From positions 64,672,839 through 64,736,838 of the forward strand of contig NC_073691.1 of assembly GCF_029784155.1 (NCBI RefSeq): DNA of 64,000 nucleotides, written 5' to 3'. The position numbers and the translations under genes are program-made. The DNA comes from Uranotaenia lowii (taxonomy: Eukaryota > Arthropoda > Insecta > Diptera > Culicidae). Below the pieces are notes generated by a model. It did not search any database. It saw only the letters and a program-made list of their open reading frames with translations, and was not told the DNA's origin. Shown here in pieces: positions 1 through 11,600 of the stretch. The first letter of the stretch is position 1, and the number at the start of each line of letters is the position of its first letter.

Positions 1-450
1 ATGTATACTAAACTCAAAACTGATGATTTTGGCACTTGCACCCCTCTGATCCTGAGGGCCTCAATTATTCTATTTTTTATCAGAAATATATACATTTTGA
101 ATCTTAAACCAGAATTTGAATTCACAACTGTGAATTACAATTCCAAAATCAGATTTGAATCTGATATTATTATTTTAATATCATTTCGAACTGAATGATG
201 ATTTTTTAATTTGAACTGTGATTCTGAATTGTGAGTCTGCATTTAAATTTGAATTCTATTTAGATGCTGGTTTTTTGATCCAAATTATGAATTATTAAAT
301 GTAAATTGAATTTGTATTCCGCGTATGGATTTGAATTCGTTTCATAATGTTAAGTTTAGCGAACAATTGGAGAAATCCAAATTCGAATGGTAATCGAATG
401 TAATAGTATGAGTAATTAGAACTAAGATTAGTGTCATAACAATCAAAAAA
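1..450. repeat. GAATTTGAAT-rich repeat, copy 1, with family-A MITE end
   Basis: The first 58 bases match one terminus of the family-A TIR element described at 18023 (CTTGCACCCCTCTGAT followed by CTGAGGGCCTCA). The rest is a degenerate run of TTTGAATTC / AATCTGAAT words. The whole stretch aligns with 18240-18800 in the same orientation, including shared landmarks such as TTTAGATGC and the final GAATGG. The element and its low-complexity neighbour therefore form one dispersed repeat. The short open frame at 1-198 is not believable as a gene because of its composition. Confidence 0.6.
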
Positions 451-588
451 TTTTTTGAACAAATAAATTTTTCATGAACCATGAACCACTAATTCACTAG
501 CAGGAGGTATGGCACTGCTTGAATGAGCGCGCAAACGGTTTGAGTAAAATCAGTCTGGATCGAAATATTTTGTACAAACCACCCTCTG

Positions 589-975
589 TGGCATAGTGTA
601 TGGTGCTGTTTGTACAATATTCAGGAAATTTACTCAGCCCCAGTAGGGGTGGCGGTGGTTTTTTGTTATTACTGTTATCGCCAGCCATCGTTTGTGTTCG
701 CGCTAAATACGTTTGTATCGTGTGTGGGCGAGCATAGATCAAACAATCGTCTTGGAATCATCGAATTTGCACACGCCATTTGTGTTGTCTATGGCATGGT
801 GTATGGTGCTGTTTGTACAAATTTCAGGTCATTTACTCAGCCCCAGACGGGGTGGAAAATGGTTTTTTTTGTTGCTGGTACTGTAATCGCCAGCAATCGC
901 TTGTGTTCGCGCGAAATTTGGCGAGCATAGAATCAAACAATCGCCGTGGAATCATCGCATTTTATACAAATGTGA
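589..975. repeat. Two-copy tandem duplication, about 203 bp per unit
   Basis: GTATGGTGCTGTTTGTACAA begins at 598 and again at 801. Matching text follows in both units (ACTCAGCCCCAG, CGCCAGC, TTTGTGTTCGCGC, GCGAGCATAGA, GGAATCATCG). The copies differ by scattered substitutions and small indels, so the duplication is not recent. Short open frames here overlap in several frames and look incidental. Function unknown. Confidence 0.7.
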
Positions 976-1465
976 TGTAGTCTTTTCCCCGTGCAGCGTT
1001 GTAGTTCCATATCGGGATAGTTGATTTTCACCACCCGTACGATTGTTATCTAGAAATAACCAAGCAAAAGCATTATTATTATTGACATTTCATAAATAAT
1101 TCAATCTTTTTTTGTTGCATTTAAACAGCTATGTATGTTTAGAAAGCCGAAAAGGATTTAAAGGAAAATTAGGCGATAGGTTAGGAGAATAAATATATCT
1201 TAAATTAGTTTTTGTTTGGCATATTATTTTCATCAGTTATCAAAGATTGGTTTTATTTACTTAAAACTAATGAATTTTAAATGCAATGTCATTATAAAAA
1301 CACAATTTGAATAAAGATTCGAATTTAGAACGTAAAAGTAAAAAAAAAATCAAGAATTAAATAAAATTTAATTTTAAGCTTATCATCATTTGAACACATC
1401 TACTTCAAAATAAGAAATTTGGATGGATGAGGTAACAAATTTAAAAGAAAGTTAAAAAAATTGCT
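976..1465. other. AT-rich non-coding stretch
   Basis: About 490 bases rich in A and T runs. I see no open frame of note, no terminal repeat and no tRNA-like box. Confidence 0.5.
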
Positions 1466-2582
1466 CACCTCCCTTTACCATTAACGCTTGCGACGTATCA
1501 TTCAGAACGCTTATGCAGCTTAAGCATAAAGTCGGCTGCCAAATCATGTTGCGTAGTTTAACTCTTGGGATATATCCAGAAAATTCATTCGATGCACTGC
1601 GGCCAATCTCACTACTCTGGCAGGTATGGAATCTTCGACTCGATGTTGAACTTATGGTTACTCAGAAACAGCTAGTCTCCTTTCTCCGGCAGATTAAAGG
1701 CGGTAGATAATTACATTTTTCCGACCGACATCTGGTGGTAAGTGAAGGTATCCGGCCTCTGAGAGCGTCTAAAAACAAATGGGTGTTCGCTCACCAACGC
1801 TTATGCATTCATCTGTAGCATCCTTTCGTCAATTTATGGAAAATAGGATATGTCTCAATCAATAGAATTAGTCATAAAATATATTAATAAAAAGATACCC
1901 ACCAATGAAAATGTGACCATCACAAAATGTCCTTGGGCTGATCAATACGCCTAGGAACATGCACATGCACCTTCGATGATTAATTTTGGCCTAGAAATGA
2001 CAAAAAAAATTTTTAATTGATTGATAATGGTTGGAATAATTGCTAACTTACCACTTGAAATCGCTGATGGAAGCGCCGTTAGCTCGTAACTGAAAAACGT
2101 TGAGTATCGGTCCACCTTTTGAGCAACACAGCCTTGCCGTGGGCTATAATAATTCCCCCCTCGTCTCAGGTGACGGGCATCAAGCACCAATCCGCGGCAC
2201 GTTACGCATGATGCCGAAGTTTTTGACCGTCTTGATCAACAAACCAGCACCGCGTGCCACCGTTGCCAAATTTTTCGTAAAGGACTCCGGCGCTGTTCAA
2301 AGACACAAAATATAAGGTGGAGTAATATTTGTAGTAAATACTGGGTACTTACGGCAAGCGCGGAATATCAGGATTTTCGATAAAGGTTCTCAGATGCAGA
2401 TTATTAGTTGGATTCCGACCAATAGCTATCGAAATTTGCTGCATAACCGCAAACTTCCTCGATTTCCGCTGTTGTAGCTTCGGTCAGCATGAAGTAAATC
2501 AAACTGGACTGCGCTCTTCCCTGGTCGTAGGATGGTTTCCATTCCGGTGAATCTTGGATAATCGAATTCGCTTTTAACAATT
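1466..2582 (-). other. Possible multi-exon gene or gene remnant (minus strand)
   Basis: GC content rises here, and three intron-like intervals follow each other on the minus strand. They are 2293-2352 (GTAAGT...AACAG, 60 bp), 1991-2051 (GTAAGT...TTTCTAG with a pyrimidine tract, 61 bp) and about 1813-1902 (GTGGGT...CTACAG). A further donor-like GGTGAGC lies near 1470. Lengths near 60 bp are typical of dipteran introns. Joining the exons around 2293-2352 removes a stop that sits exactly at the donor. It gives an open reading of about 50 codons that contains LHLRTFIENPDIPRLP and YEKFGNGGTRCWFVDQDG. All three frames of the 2052-2292 exon contain a stop, so this is a C-terminal end, a non-coding exon or a decayed gene. 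I do not recognise the protein. The segment runs directly into the satellite at 2583. Confidence 0.35.
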
Positions 2583-5500
2583 GATGTCTCGTCGCACTGT
2601 GCTTGTTCAAGGCGAGTGACTCGCCACGCCTTAGTGGTTGTCCAAGTGTCCAGCCACACTGTGCAATGCAAAAGTATTGAGAATGTTATCTCGCTTCAAA
2701 CAGTGGATGTCTCGTCGCACTGTGCTTGTTCAAGGCGGGTGTCTCGCCACGCCTTAGTGGTTGTCCAAGTGTCCAGCCACGCTGTGCAATGCAAAAGTAT
2801 TGAGAATGTTATCTCGCTTCGAACATTGGATGTCTCGTCGCACTGTGCTTGTTCAAGGCGGGTGTCTCGCCACGCCTTAGTGGTTGTCCAAGTGTCCAGC
2901 CACACTGTGCAATGCAAAAGTATTGAGAATGTTATCTCGCTTCGAACAGTGGATGTCTCGTCGCACTGTGCTTGTTCAAGGCGGGTGTCTTGCCATGCCT
3001 TAGTGGATGTCCAAGTGTCCAGCCACACTGTGCAATGCAAAAGTATTGAGAATGTTATCTCGCTTCAAACAGTGGATGTCTCGTCGCACTGTGCTTGTTC
3101 AAGGCGGGTGTCTCGCCACGCCTTAGTGGTTGTCCAAGTGTCCAGCCACGCTGTGCAATGCAAAAGTATTGAGAATGTTATCTCGCTTCAAACAGTGGAT
3201 GTCTCGTCGCACTGTGCTTGTTCAAGGCGGGTGTCTCGCCACGCCTTAGTGGTTGTCCAAGTGTCCAGCCACACTGTGCAATGCAAAAGTATTGAGAATG
3301 TTATCTCGCTTCAAACAGTGGATGTCTCGTCGCACTGTGCTTGTTCAAGGCGGGTGTCTCGCCACGCCTTAGTGGTTGTCCAAGTGTCCAGCCACGCTGT
3401 GCAATGCAAAAGTATTGAGAATGTTATCTCGCTTCAAACAGTGGATGTCTCGTCGCACTGTGCAATGCAAAAGTATTGAGAATGTTCTCTCGCTTCAAAC
3501 AGTGGATGTCTCGTCGCACTGTGCAATGCAAAAGTATTGAGAATGTTATCTCGCTTCAAACAGTGGATGTCTCGTCGCACTGTGCTTGTTGAAGGCGGGT
3601 GTCTCGCCACGCCTTAGTGGTTGTCCAAGTGTCCAGCCACGCTGTGCAATGCAAAAGTATTGAGAATGTTATCTCGCTTCAAACAGTGGATGTCTCGTCG
3701 CACTGTGCAATGCAAAAGTATTAAGAATGTTATCTCGCTTCAAACAGTGGATGTCTCGTCGCACTGTGCTTGTTGAAGGCGGGTGTCTTGCCATGCCTTA
3801 GTGGATGTCCAAGTGTCCAGCCACGCTGTGCAATGCAAAAGTATTGAGAATGTTATCTCGCTTCAAACAGTGGATGTCTCGTCGCACTGTACTTGTTCAA
3901 GGCGGGTGTCTCGCCACGCCTTAGTGGTTGTCCAAGTGTCCAGCCACGCTGTGCAATGCAAAAGTATTGAGAATGTTATCTCGCTTCAAACAGTGGATGT
4001 CTCGTCGCACTGTGCAATGCAAAAGTATTGAGAATGTTATCTCGCTTCAAACAGTGGATGTCTCGTCGCACTGTGCTTGTTGAAGGCGGGTGTCTTGCCA
4101 TGCCTTAGTGGATGTCCAAGTGTCCAGCCACGCTGTGCAATGCAAAAGTATTGAGAATGTTATCTCGCTTCAAACAGTGGATGTCTCGTCGCACTGTGCT
4201 TGTTCAAGGCGGGTGTCTCGCTACGCCTTAGTGGTTGTCCAAGTGTCCAGCCACGCTGTGCAATGCAAAAGTATTGAGAATGTAATCTCGCTTCAAACAG
4301 TGGATGTCTCGTCGCACTGTGCAATGCAAAAGTATTGAGAATGTTATCTCGCTTCAAACAGTGGATGTCTCGTCGCACTGTGCAATGCAAAAGTATTGAG
4401 AATGTTATCTCGCTTCAAACAGTGGATGTCTCGTCGCACTGTGCAATGCAAAAGTATTGAGAATGTTATCTCGCTTCAAACAGTGGATGTCTCGTCGCAC
4501 TGTGCTTGTTGAAGGCGGGTGTCTCGCCACGCCTTAGTGGTTGTCCAAGTGTCCATCCACACTGTGCAATGCAAAAGTATTGAGAATGTTATCTCGCTTC
4601 AAACAGTGGATGTCTCGTCGCACTGTGCTTGTTCAAGGCGGGTGTCTCGCCACGCCTTAGTGGATGTCCAAGTGTCCAGCCACACTGTGCAATGCAAAAG
4701 TATTGAGAATGTTATCTCGCTTCAAACAGTGGATGTCTCGTCGCACTGTGCAATGCAAAAGTATTGAGAATGTTATCTCGCTTCAAACAGTGGATGTCTC
4801 GTCGCACTGTGCAATGCAAAAGTATTGAGAATGTTATCTCGCTTCAAACAGTGGATGTCTCGTCGCACTGTGCAATGCAAAAGTATTGAGAATGTTATCT
4901 CGCTTCAAACAGTGGATGTCTCGTCGCACTGTGCTTGTTCAAGGCGGGTGTCTCGCCACGCCTTAGTGGTTGTCCAAGTGTCCAGCCACGCTGTGCAATG
5001 CAAAAGTATTGAGAATGTTATCTCGCTTCAAACAGTGGATGTCTCGTCGCACTGTGCTTGTTCAAGGCGGGTGTCTCGCCACACCTTAGTGGATGTCCAA
5101 GTGTCCAGCCACGCTGTGCAATGCAAAAGTATTGAGAATGTTATCTCGCTTCAAACAGTGGATGTCTCGTCGCACTGTGCTTGTTCAAGGCGGGTGTCTC
5201 GCCACGCCTTAGTGGTTGTCCAAGTGTCCAGCCACGCTGTGCAATGCAAAAGTATTGAGAATGTTATCTCGCTTCAAACAGTGGATGTCTCGTCGCACTG
5301 TGCTTGTTCAAGGCGGGTGTCTCGCCACGCCTTAGTGGATGTCCAAGTGTCCATCCACACTGTGCAATGCAAAAGTATTGAGAATGTTATCTCGCTTCGA
5401 ACAGTGGATGTCTCGTCGCACTGTGCTTGTTGAAGGCGGGTGTCTCGCCACGCCTTAGTGGTTGTCCAAGTGTCCAGCCACGCTGTGCAATGCAAAAGTA

Positions 5501-7614
5501 TTGAGAATATTATCTCGCTTCAAACAGTGGATGTCTCGTCGCACTGTGCTTGTTCAAGGCGGGTGTCTCGCCACGCCTTAGTGGTTGTCCAAGTGTCCAG
5601 CCACGCTGTGCAATGCAAAAGTATTGAGAATGTTATCTCGCTTCAAACAGTGGATGTCTCGTCGCACTGTGCAATGCAAAAGTATTGAGAATGTTATCTC
5701 GCTTCAAACAGTGGATGTCTCGTCGCACTGTGCTTGTTGAAGGCGGGTGTCTTGCCATGCCTTAGTGGATGTCCAAGTGTCCAGCCACGCTGTGCAATGC
5801 AAAAGTATTGAGAATGTTATCTCGCTTCAAACAGTGGATGTCTCGTCGCACTGTGCTTGTTCAAGGCGGGTGTCTCGCTACGCCTTAGTGGTTGTCCAAG
5901 TGTCCAGCCACGCTGTGCAATGCAAAAGTATTGAGAATGTTATCTCGCTTCAAACAGTGGATGTCTCGTCGCACTGTGCAATGCAAAAGTATTGAGAATG
6001 TTATCTCGCTTCAAACAGTGGATGTCTCGTCGCACTGTGCAATGCAAAAGTATTGAGAATGTTATCTCGCTTCAAACAGTGGATGTCTCGTCGCACTGTG
6101 CAATGCAAAAGTATTGAGAATGTTATCTCGCTTCATACAGTGGATGTCTCGTCGCACTGTGCAATGCAAAAGTATTGAGAATGTTATCTCGCTTCAAACA
6201 GTGGATGTCTCGTCGCACTGTGCTTGTTGAAGGCGGGTGTCTCGCCACGCCTTAGTGGATGTCCAAGTGTCCAGCCACGCTGTGCAATGCAAAAGTATTG
6301 AGAATGTTATCTCGCTTCAAACAGTGGATGTCTCGTCGCACTGTGCTTGTTCAAGGCGGGTGTCTCGCCACACCTTAGTGGATGTCCAAGTGTCCAGCCA
6401 CGCTGTGCAATGCAAAAGTATTGAGAATGTTATCTCGCTTCAAACAGTGGATGTCTCGTCGCACTGTGCTTGTTCAAGGCGGGTGTCTCGCCACGCCTTA
6501 GTGGATGTCCAAGTTTCCAGCCACACTGTGCAATGCAAAAGTATTGAGAATGTTATCTCGCTTCAAACAGTGGATGTCTCGTCGCACTGTGCAATGCAAA
6601 AGTATTGAGAATGTTATCTCGCTTCAAACAGTGGATGTCTCGTCGCACTGTGCAATGCAAAAGTATTGAGAATGTTATCTCGCTTCAAACAGTGGATGTC
6701 TCGTCGCACTGTGCAATGCAAAAGTATTGAGAATGTTATCTCGCTTCAAACAGTGGATGTCTCGTCGCACTGTGCTTGTTGAAGGCGGGTGTCTCGCCAC
6801 GCCTTAGTGGATGTCCAAGTGTCCATCCACACTGTGCAATGCAAAAGTATTGAGAATGTTATCTCGCTTCAAACAGTGGATGTCTCGTCGCACTGTGCTT
6901 GTTCAAGGCGGGTGTCTCGCCACGCCTTAGTGGTTGTCCAAGTGTCCAGCCACGCTGTGCAATGCAAAAGTATTGAGAATGTTATCTCGCTTCAAACAGT
7001 GGATGTCTCGTCGCACTGTGCTTGTTCAAGGCGGGTGTCTCGCCACACCTTAGTGGATGTCCAAGTGTCCAGCCACGCTGTGCAATGCAAAAGTATTGAG
7101 AATGTTATCTCGCTTCAAACAGTGGATGTCTCGTCGCACTGTGCTTGTTCAAGGCGGGTGTCTCGCCACGCCTTAGTGGATGTCCAAGTGTCCAGCCACA
7201 CTGTGCAATGCAAAAGTATTGAGAATGTTATCTCGCTTCAAACAGTGGATGTCTCGTCGCACTGTGCAATGCAAAAGTATTGAGAATGTTATCTCGCTTC
7301 AAACAGTGGATGTCTCGTCGCACTGTGCAATGCAAAAGTATTGAGAATGTTATCTCGCTTCAAACAGTGGATGTCTCGTCGCACTGTGCAATGCAAAAGT
7401 ATTGAGAATGTTATCTCGCTTCAAACAGTGGATGTCTCGTCGCACTGTGCTTGTTCAAGGCGGGTGTCTCGCCACACCTTAGTGGATGTCCAAGTGTCCA
7501 GCCACGCTGTGCAATGCAAAAGTATTGAGAATGTTATCTCGCTTCAAACAGTGGATGTCTCGTCGCACTGTGCTTGTTCAAGGCGGGTGTCTCGCCACGC
7601 CTTAGTGGTTGTCC
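2583..7614. repeat. Satellite array of 123-bp units and 61-bp deletion derivatives
   Basis: The long unit recurs every 123 bp (TGGATGTCTCG at 2704, 2827, 2950). The short unit is 61 bp (3442 to 3503) and equals the long unit minus 62 bp, apparently lost between the two CACTGTGC-like words inside it. Because 123 is a multiple of three and 61 is not, runs of long units keep a frame open (for example 2616-3479) and every short unit breaks it. These frames are artefacts. Larger blocks are also duplicated; for example the arrangement at 4090-4338 recurs at 5747-5995. The leftmost unit is diverged (CGCTTTTAACAATTGATGTCTCG-like) and merges with the sequence to its left. A last fragment, 7858-7914, lies beyond the inserted palindrome. 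Confidence 0.92.
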
Positions 7615-7616
7615 TA

Positions 7617-7855
7617 CACAGTAAACGAAAATTACCGAGTTCGGTAATTTTTTTACCGAAATCCTAACATGTGTAAATCGGTAAACTGTTCGGTAATTTT
7701 TTCGGTAAAAAATAACCGAACATCGGTAAATAAAGAATCGATTTACCGATGTTCGTTTATTTTTTACCGAAAAAATTACCGAACAGTTTACCGATTTACA
7801 CATGTTAGGATTTCGGTAAAAAAATTACCGAACTCGGTAATTTTCGTTTACTGTG
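7617..7855. mobile_element. Palindromic foldback MITE inserted in the satellite
   Basis: The 239 bp read as two arms of about 115 bp that are reverse complements with only about one mismatch, around a short loop near 7736. The ends are CACAGTAAACG and CGTTTACTGTG, each bordered by TA (7615-7616 and 7856-7857). The satellite resumes in register directly after it (…TGTCC / GTGTCC…), so it inserted into a finished satellite unit. Inside, TTACCGAA / TTCGGTAA words are repeated many times. TA borders suggest mobilisation by a Tc1/mariner-type transposase (inference). There is no coding capacity; open frames across it are artefacts of symmetry. Confidence 0.85.
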
Positions 7856-7857
7856 TA

Positions 7858-7914
7858 GTGTCCAGCCACACTGTGCAATGCCAAAGAATTGAGAAGTTTA
7901 TCTCGCTTCAAACA
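7858..7914. repeat. Right-hand remnant of the 123-bp satellite
   Basis: GTGTCCAGCCACACTGTGCAATG continues the satellite unit interrupted at 7614. It ends with a diverged CTTCAAACAGTTATTATTC, after which no satellite sequence is seen. Confidence 0.8.
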
Positions 7915-7994
7915 GTTATTATTCTTTCAACGATTCTATTAGGATTGAAAATTAATAAGATCAACTGCGATTATGAAATTTGAATAATAAAATC

Positions 7995-8275
7995 ATAATG
8001 ATAATGATGATGATAATGTTCCCACCTCATTCCCCTACACATATTTGAGCGGATCGAGTTATATTTTTGAAAAGATTTTTTTTTAACAAATCACATTCAT
8101 TTACTGCTACAATTGTACTAAGAACCATCTCAGATTTGGAACAATTCATGTAAATACCGCGCAGTGCTCAAATATATGTAGACTTCTCTTAACTAATTTC
8201 AAGTTGACAAAAGGCCAATGAATATTCAACAATCTTAAAAATTATCACTATTATTATCATCATCATTATCATTAT
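7995..8275. repeat. Nested inverted repeats between satellite and Helitron
   Basis: A 23-bp arm of ATAATGATAATGATG type (7995-8017) is repeated in reverse complement at 8253-8275. Inside, CTACACATATTTGAGC (8035-8050) pairs with GCTCAAATATATGTAG (8166-8181) with one mismatch. The pairs are not quite concentric. This may be a small foldback element or part of the 3' end of the Helitron; I cannot decide which. Confidence 0.5.
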
Positions 8276-8629
8276 CATCCATGAGAATTTAGACGAACCA
8301 TCGCTGACTGTTTCAATTTCGCTACAATACACAGATACTAAGGAATAACTGAATATCTGCAGTGACTTGTCTCATCAATGTTGACATCTTACTTAAATTT
8401 TATTTAAATCTAAACTGAATTGTTTCAAGCTCTTCGCATTTCATTTTACCTTTTATTGATTTATCTGATGCACTGCGATCGCGAAGGAAGCTCAAATGAA
8501 AGACTCGCAAATTGATGCCACATTTTTTCTGATCCTATTTAGTAACCAGAGAACAACATCACAACTATTATGAACTGTACTCAATATTAATTCAATTACC
8601 AATGTGTGAATCGTATTAAAAACAAAAAA
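8276..8629. other. Non-coding stretch downstream of the Helitron ORF
   Basis: About 350 bases that would be the 3' flank of the minus-strand Helitron gene. I could not define a convincing terminal hairpin or terminus. Confidence 0.35.
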
Positions 8630-11600
8630 TTACAAGAACAGTTCACTTTCTCTTACATTAATTACACTTGTATTCGGAAACTCATGTTTAGAATTAAGTT
8701 TTTTAGGGAGAAGTACATTATAATGTGATGATCCGTAAATCATAACAATTGGAGTCAATGATACCACTGGTGGTCTGATTTCTAAACAATTAACTGGGGT
8801 TCCCTTGATAACGACAAAAATACTTCGTTTTAAAATAATACTTAATGCGTATAAAGTATCTGCATTACCCCAGGCACTGTCCTCACATGAAATACAAAGA
8901 AGATTGAAAAATGATCCCGATTCAAGTAAATTTTCTCTACCTTCAAAATAGGACTTATTTTGTAAAACACTTCTGAATGCGAACGTTCGGAGAACATTTG
9001 ACAAAAGTGTATTTCCAATCAAAGAATATGAAATCGAATGGAACTGACAATTTCCATCTCTCGGAATTTCAATTTCAACAAATTCTTGAAAATACTGTTC
9101 GTTTGCCATCCTGTCAAGATCACGTAAACGGTCAAAAATCTGAATTGGAGAAACATTCATATGCGTATGAACTAAATCTAGGGATTGAGAATAACTTTCT
9201 AACAATGACATAACGCGGTATTCTGTATCTAGATTAAAATTCATTGAAGTAACCAAAATGTCTAATATTGCACTATTCAAATTTCTAAAAAGCTCTTCGT
9301 TGAACCATTCTTCATTTTCTAATATCTCTGTTGTTGAATTTTCAATCAAAATATTAGCTTCATTAAATAATTCTTCTGGAGGATCATTGAAAAGTTCATT
9401 ATGAATGTTGTCATTCACTATATTTGATGAAGAAGTATCAAAATACTCACTTCCTAGAATTTCAGCAGATTCCAATTCCAATACTGTTTGAGGAATTATC
9501 GCAAAGATTGGTTTGTGGTCAGAAAAATAAGACTCATATACACCAGCTGAAATATTTCTTATGTTAGAAAATACAATATCTAATCTAGAACCAAGATCTG
9601 TTGTAGGTTCATAACAAACTAACTTATCATAAAGATGCATTCTATTCAGATTATTTACTAATTTTTTTGTTTCGTCACATGTACTGTTGAGATTAAAATT
9701 GAAATCTCCTATGAATACGATTGGTTCACTGTAAGCCTTATAAATTAAATTGAATACAGATATAAATTCATTATAATTAATTTTCGGTGATTTATAGCCT
9801 GTAAGAAGTGAAAAATTTCCATGTTTTAGAAGAACTAAGTCAGTATGGCCAACATATTTATTCTGGTTATTGGCTTTGAAAACCGTCTTATGACTTTCTA
9901 CTGAAACTATTAAACCAATTTTCGCATAGCATATTATACCTTTGGCAATGCCACTCTTAACAAAAAATGGAAATTTTTGTCTATCTGATCGGTAAACAAT
10001 ATGGAAATTGGGTATATTTACTTCATCGTTTGTAAGGATCCCCGTTTCAGAAAATACAATTATGTCACATCTCGAATACCATGCATCCGCGGATATGTAC
10101 TTGAAATTTTCTCTCAAAGATCTAGAATTCTGATAAGCAATAACCAATCCTGCGTGAGTTGTTAAATTATCAAACGCTAAAGTTAATTGTCTGTATGTCT
10201 TTAATCTTTCCGTTTCTTTCAAACAAGCTCTTATGGTAGGATTATCGGCCATATTTCCCGGAAATTTTCCTAATATATAAAGCCCAGATAGTTTCGAAAC
10301 ACGACTCAAGGCAACATAAATTAACTGACGAGTTGAGTTACCTTTCTTGCGTAGATCAACGCACACTTTGGAATATGTTTGTCCCTGACTTTTATGAATT
10401 GTAAGCGCTTCACAGGGAACTAATGGGAATTGATTCCTAATAACTTGATAGTCACGTTGAAAATGATTAGTCAAACTATATCTTTGCCTTTCAATAGGTG
10501 TCCAGTTTTTGTTAAGATTCAAATTTTCTGTAAATTCATGAAATTTAAGTCGAGCTTTTCTGCCAACTTTCTTGCTGTCAAAATTAAGGTACACCACGAT
10601 AGGTTTATTCGATTGTGGATTACAAAAAACAAATTCCAAAACTCCAGTTGCACCGTTTACGATGCCATCCGATACATCTAAATTTGCAGTTACCATGTAC
10701 TTGATACCTTTTTTGAATTGTATAGAATATGGATACCCTCCACAATCCCGGGTAGTTTTAGCTTTCCAAATATCAAGTTTCTTTAAAATTTGTTCTTCTT
10801 TCAAATTGCCTGTCAATTTATCTTCAGCCAAACTTAAAATTTCGGTTTCAGTCGACTCTGCAATTTTTATGGCATTATATCTGTCAACATCCAAATTCGT
10901 ATAATACAACCTTATAGCGTCACTAGGTACTTCACTTTCGGAGACTTCTCTACTTTTAAAAACGTTGATATCTGCTGCGTTCATAGTTCCCTGGGCAAAA
11001 TTATTCAACGCATTAACAAAGTCTAAGTCGTCTTTCTGTCTCATGACCTCAGTTAATTCATAAAATTCAAAATCCGCCCATAAAGGGGAAAGATCCAACG
11101 TCACCAAACAATCTCTGGGAGGGTTAAAAATGAATCTATCTTTGACCGGCGGAAGCTGTCGGAAATCTCCTACGGTTATTACAGATAAACCACCAAAACT
11201 TTCATCCATTCCTGTAATTTGGCGCAATCTTGTATCTATACGACTGAAAATGGTACTTCCAACCATTGAAATTTCATCTATGACTATCAATTTACAATGT
11301 AACAATTGTTGGCGTAAATTATTTGCGACGTCCATAGGTAAATCTGGTATGTTTCTAGTTTCGGTCAATGGTAAGGCAAAAGCTGAGTGCAAAGTATTGC
11401 CTCCAATTAAAAAGGCAGCTTTTCCAGAAAACGCACTTAATAACACTTTGACAGAATCTGATGATTGCCAAACTGAGGTTTCAACACAGTACTCCAGAAA
11501 ATATGTAATCAATTGATAAATTGTTGATATAACTAAACTTTTTCCAACACCTGCTGAGCCGGAGATGAAAATTTTTAAAGGTAACTTGTTCAGTTTAAAG

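Noticed and set aside
2583..7614. CRISPR array
   Set aside because: Repeat units are contiguous with no unique spacers, no cas genes are present and the context is eukaryotic.
2616..7667. Open frames of 82-287 codons repeating SRHALVVVQVSSH-like units
   Set aside because: They follow from a 123-bp satellite unit being divisible by three and break at every 61-bp unit.
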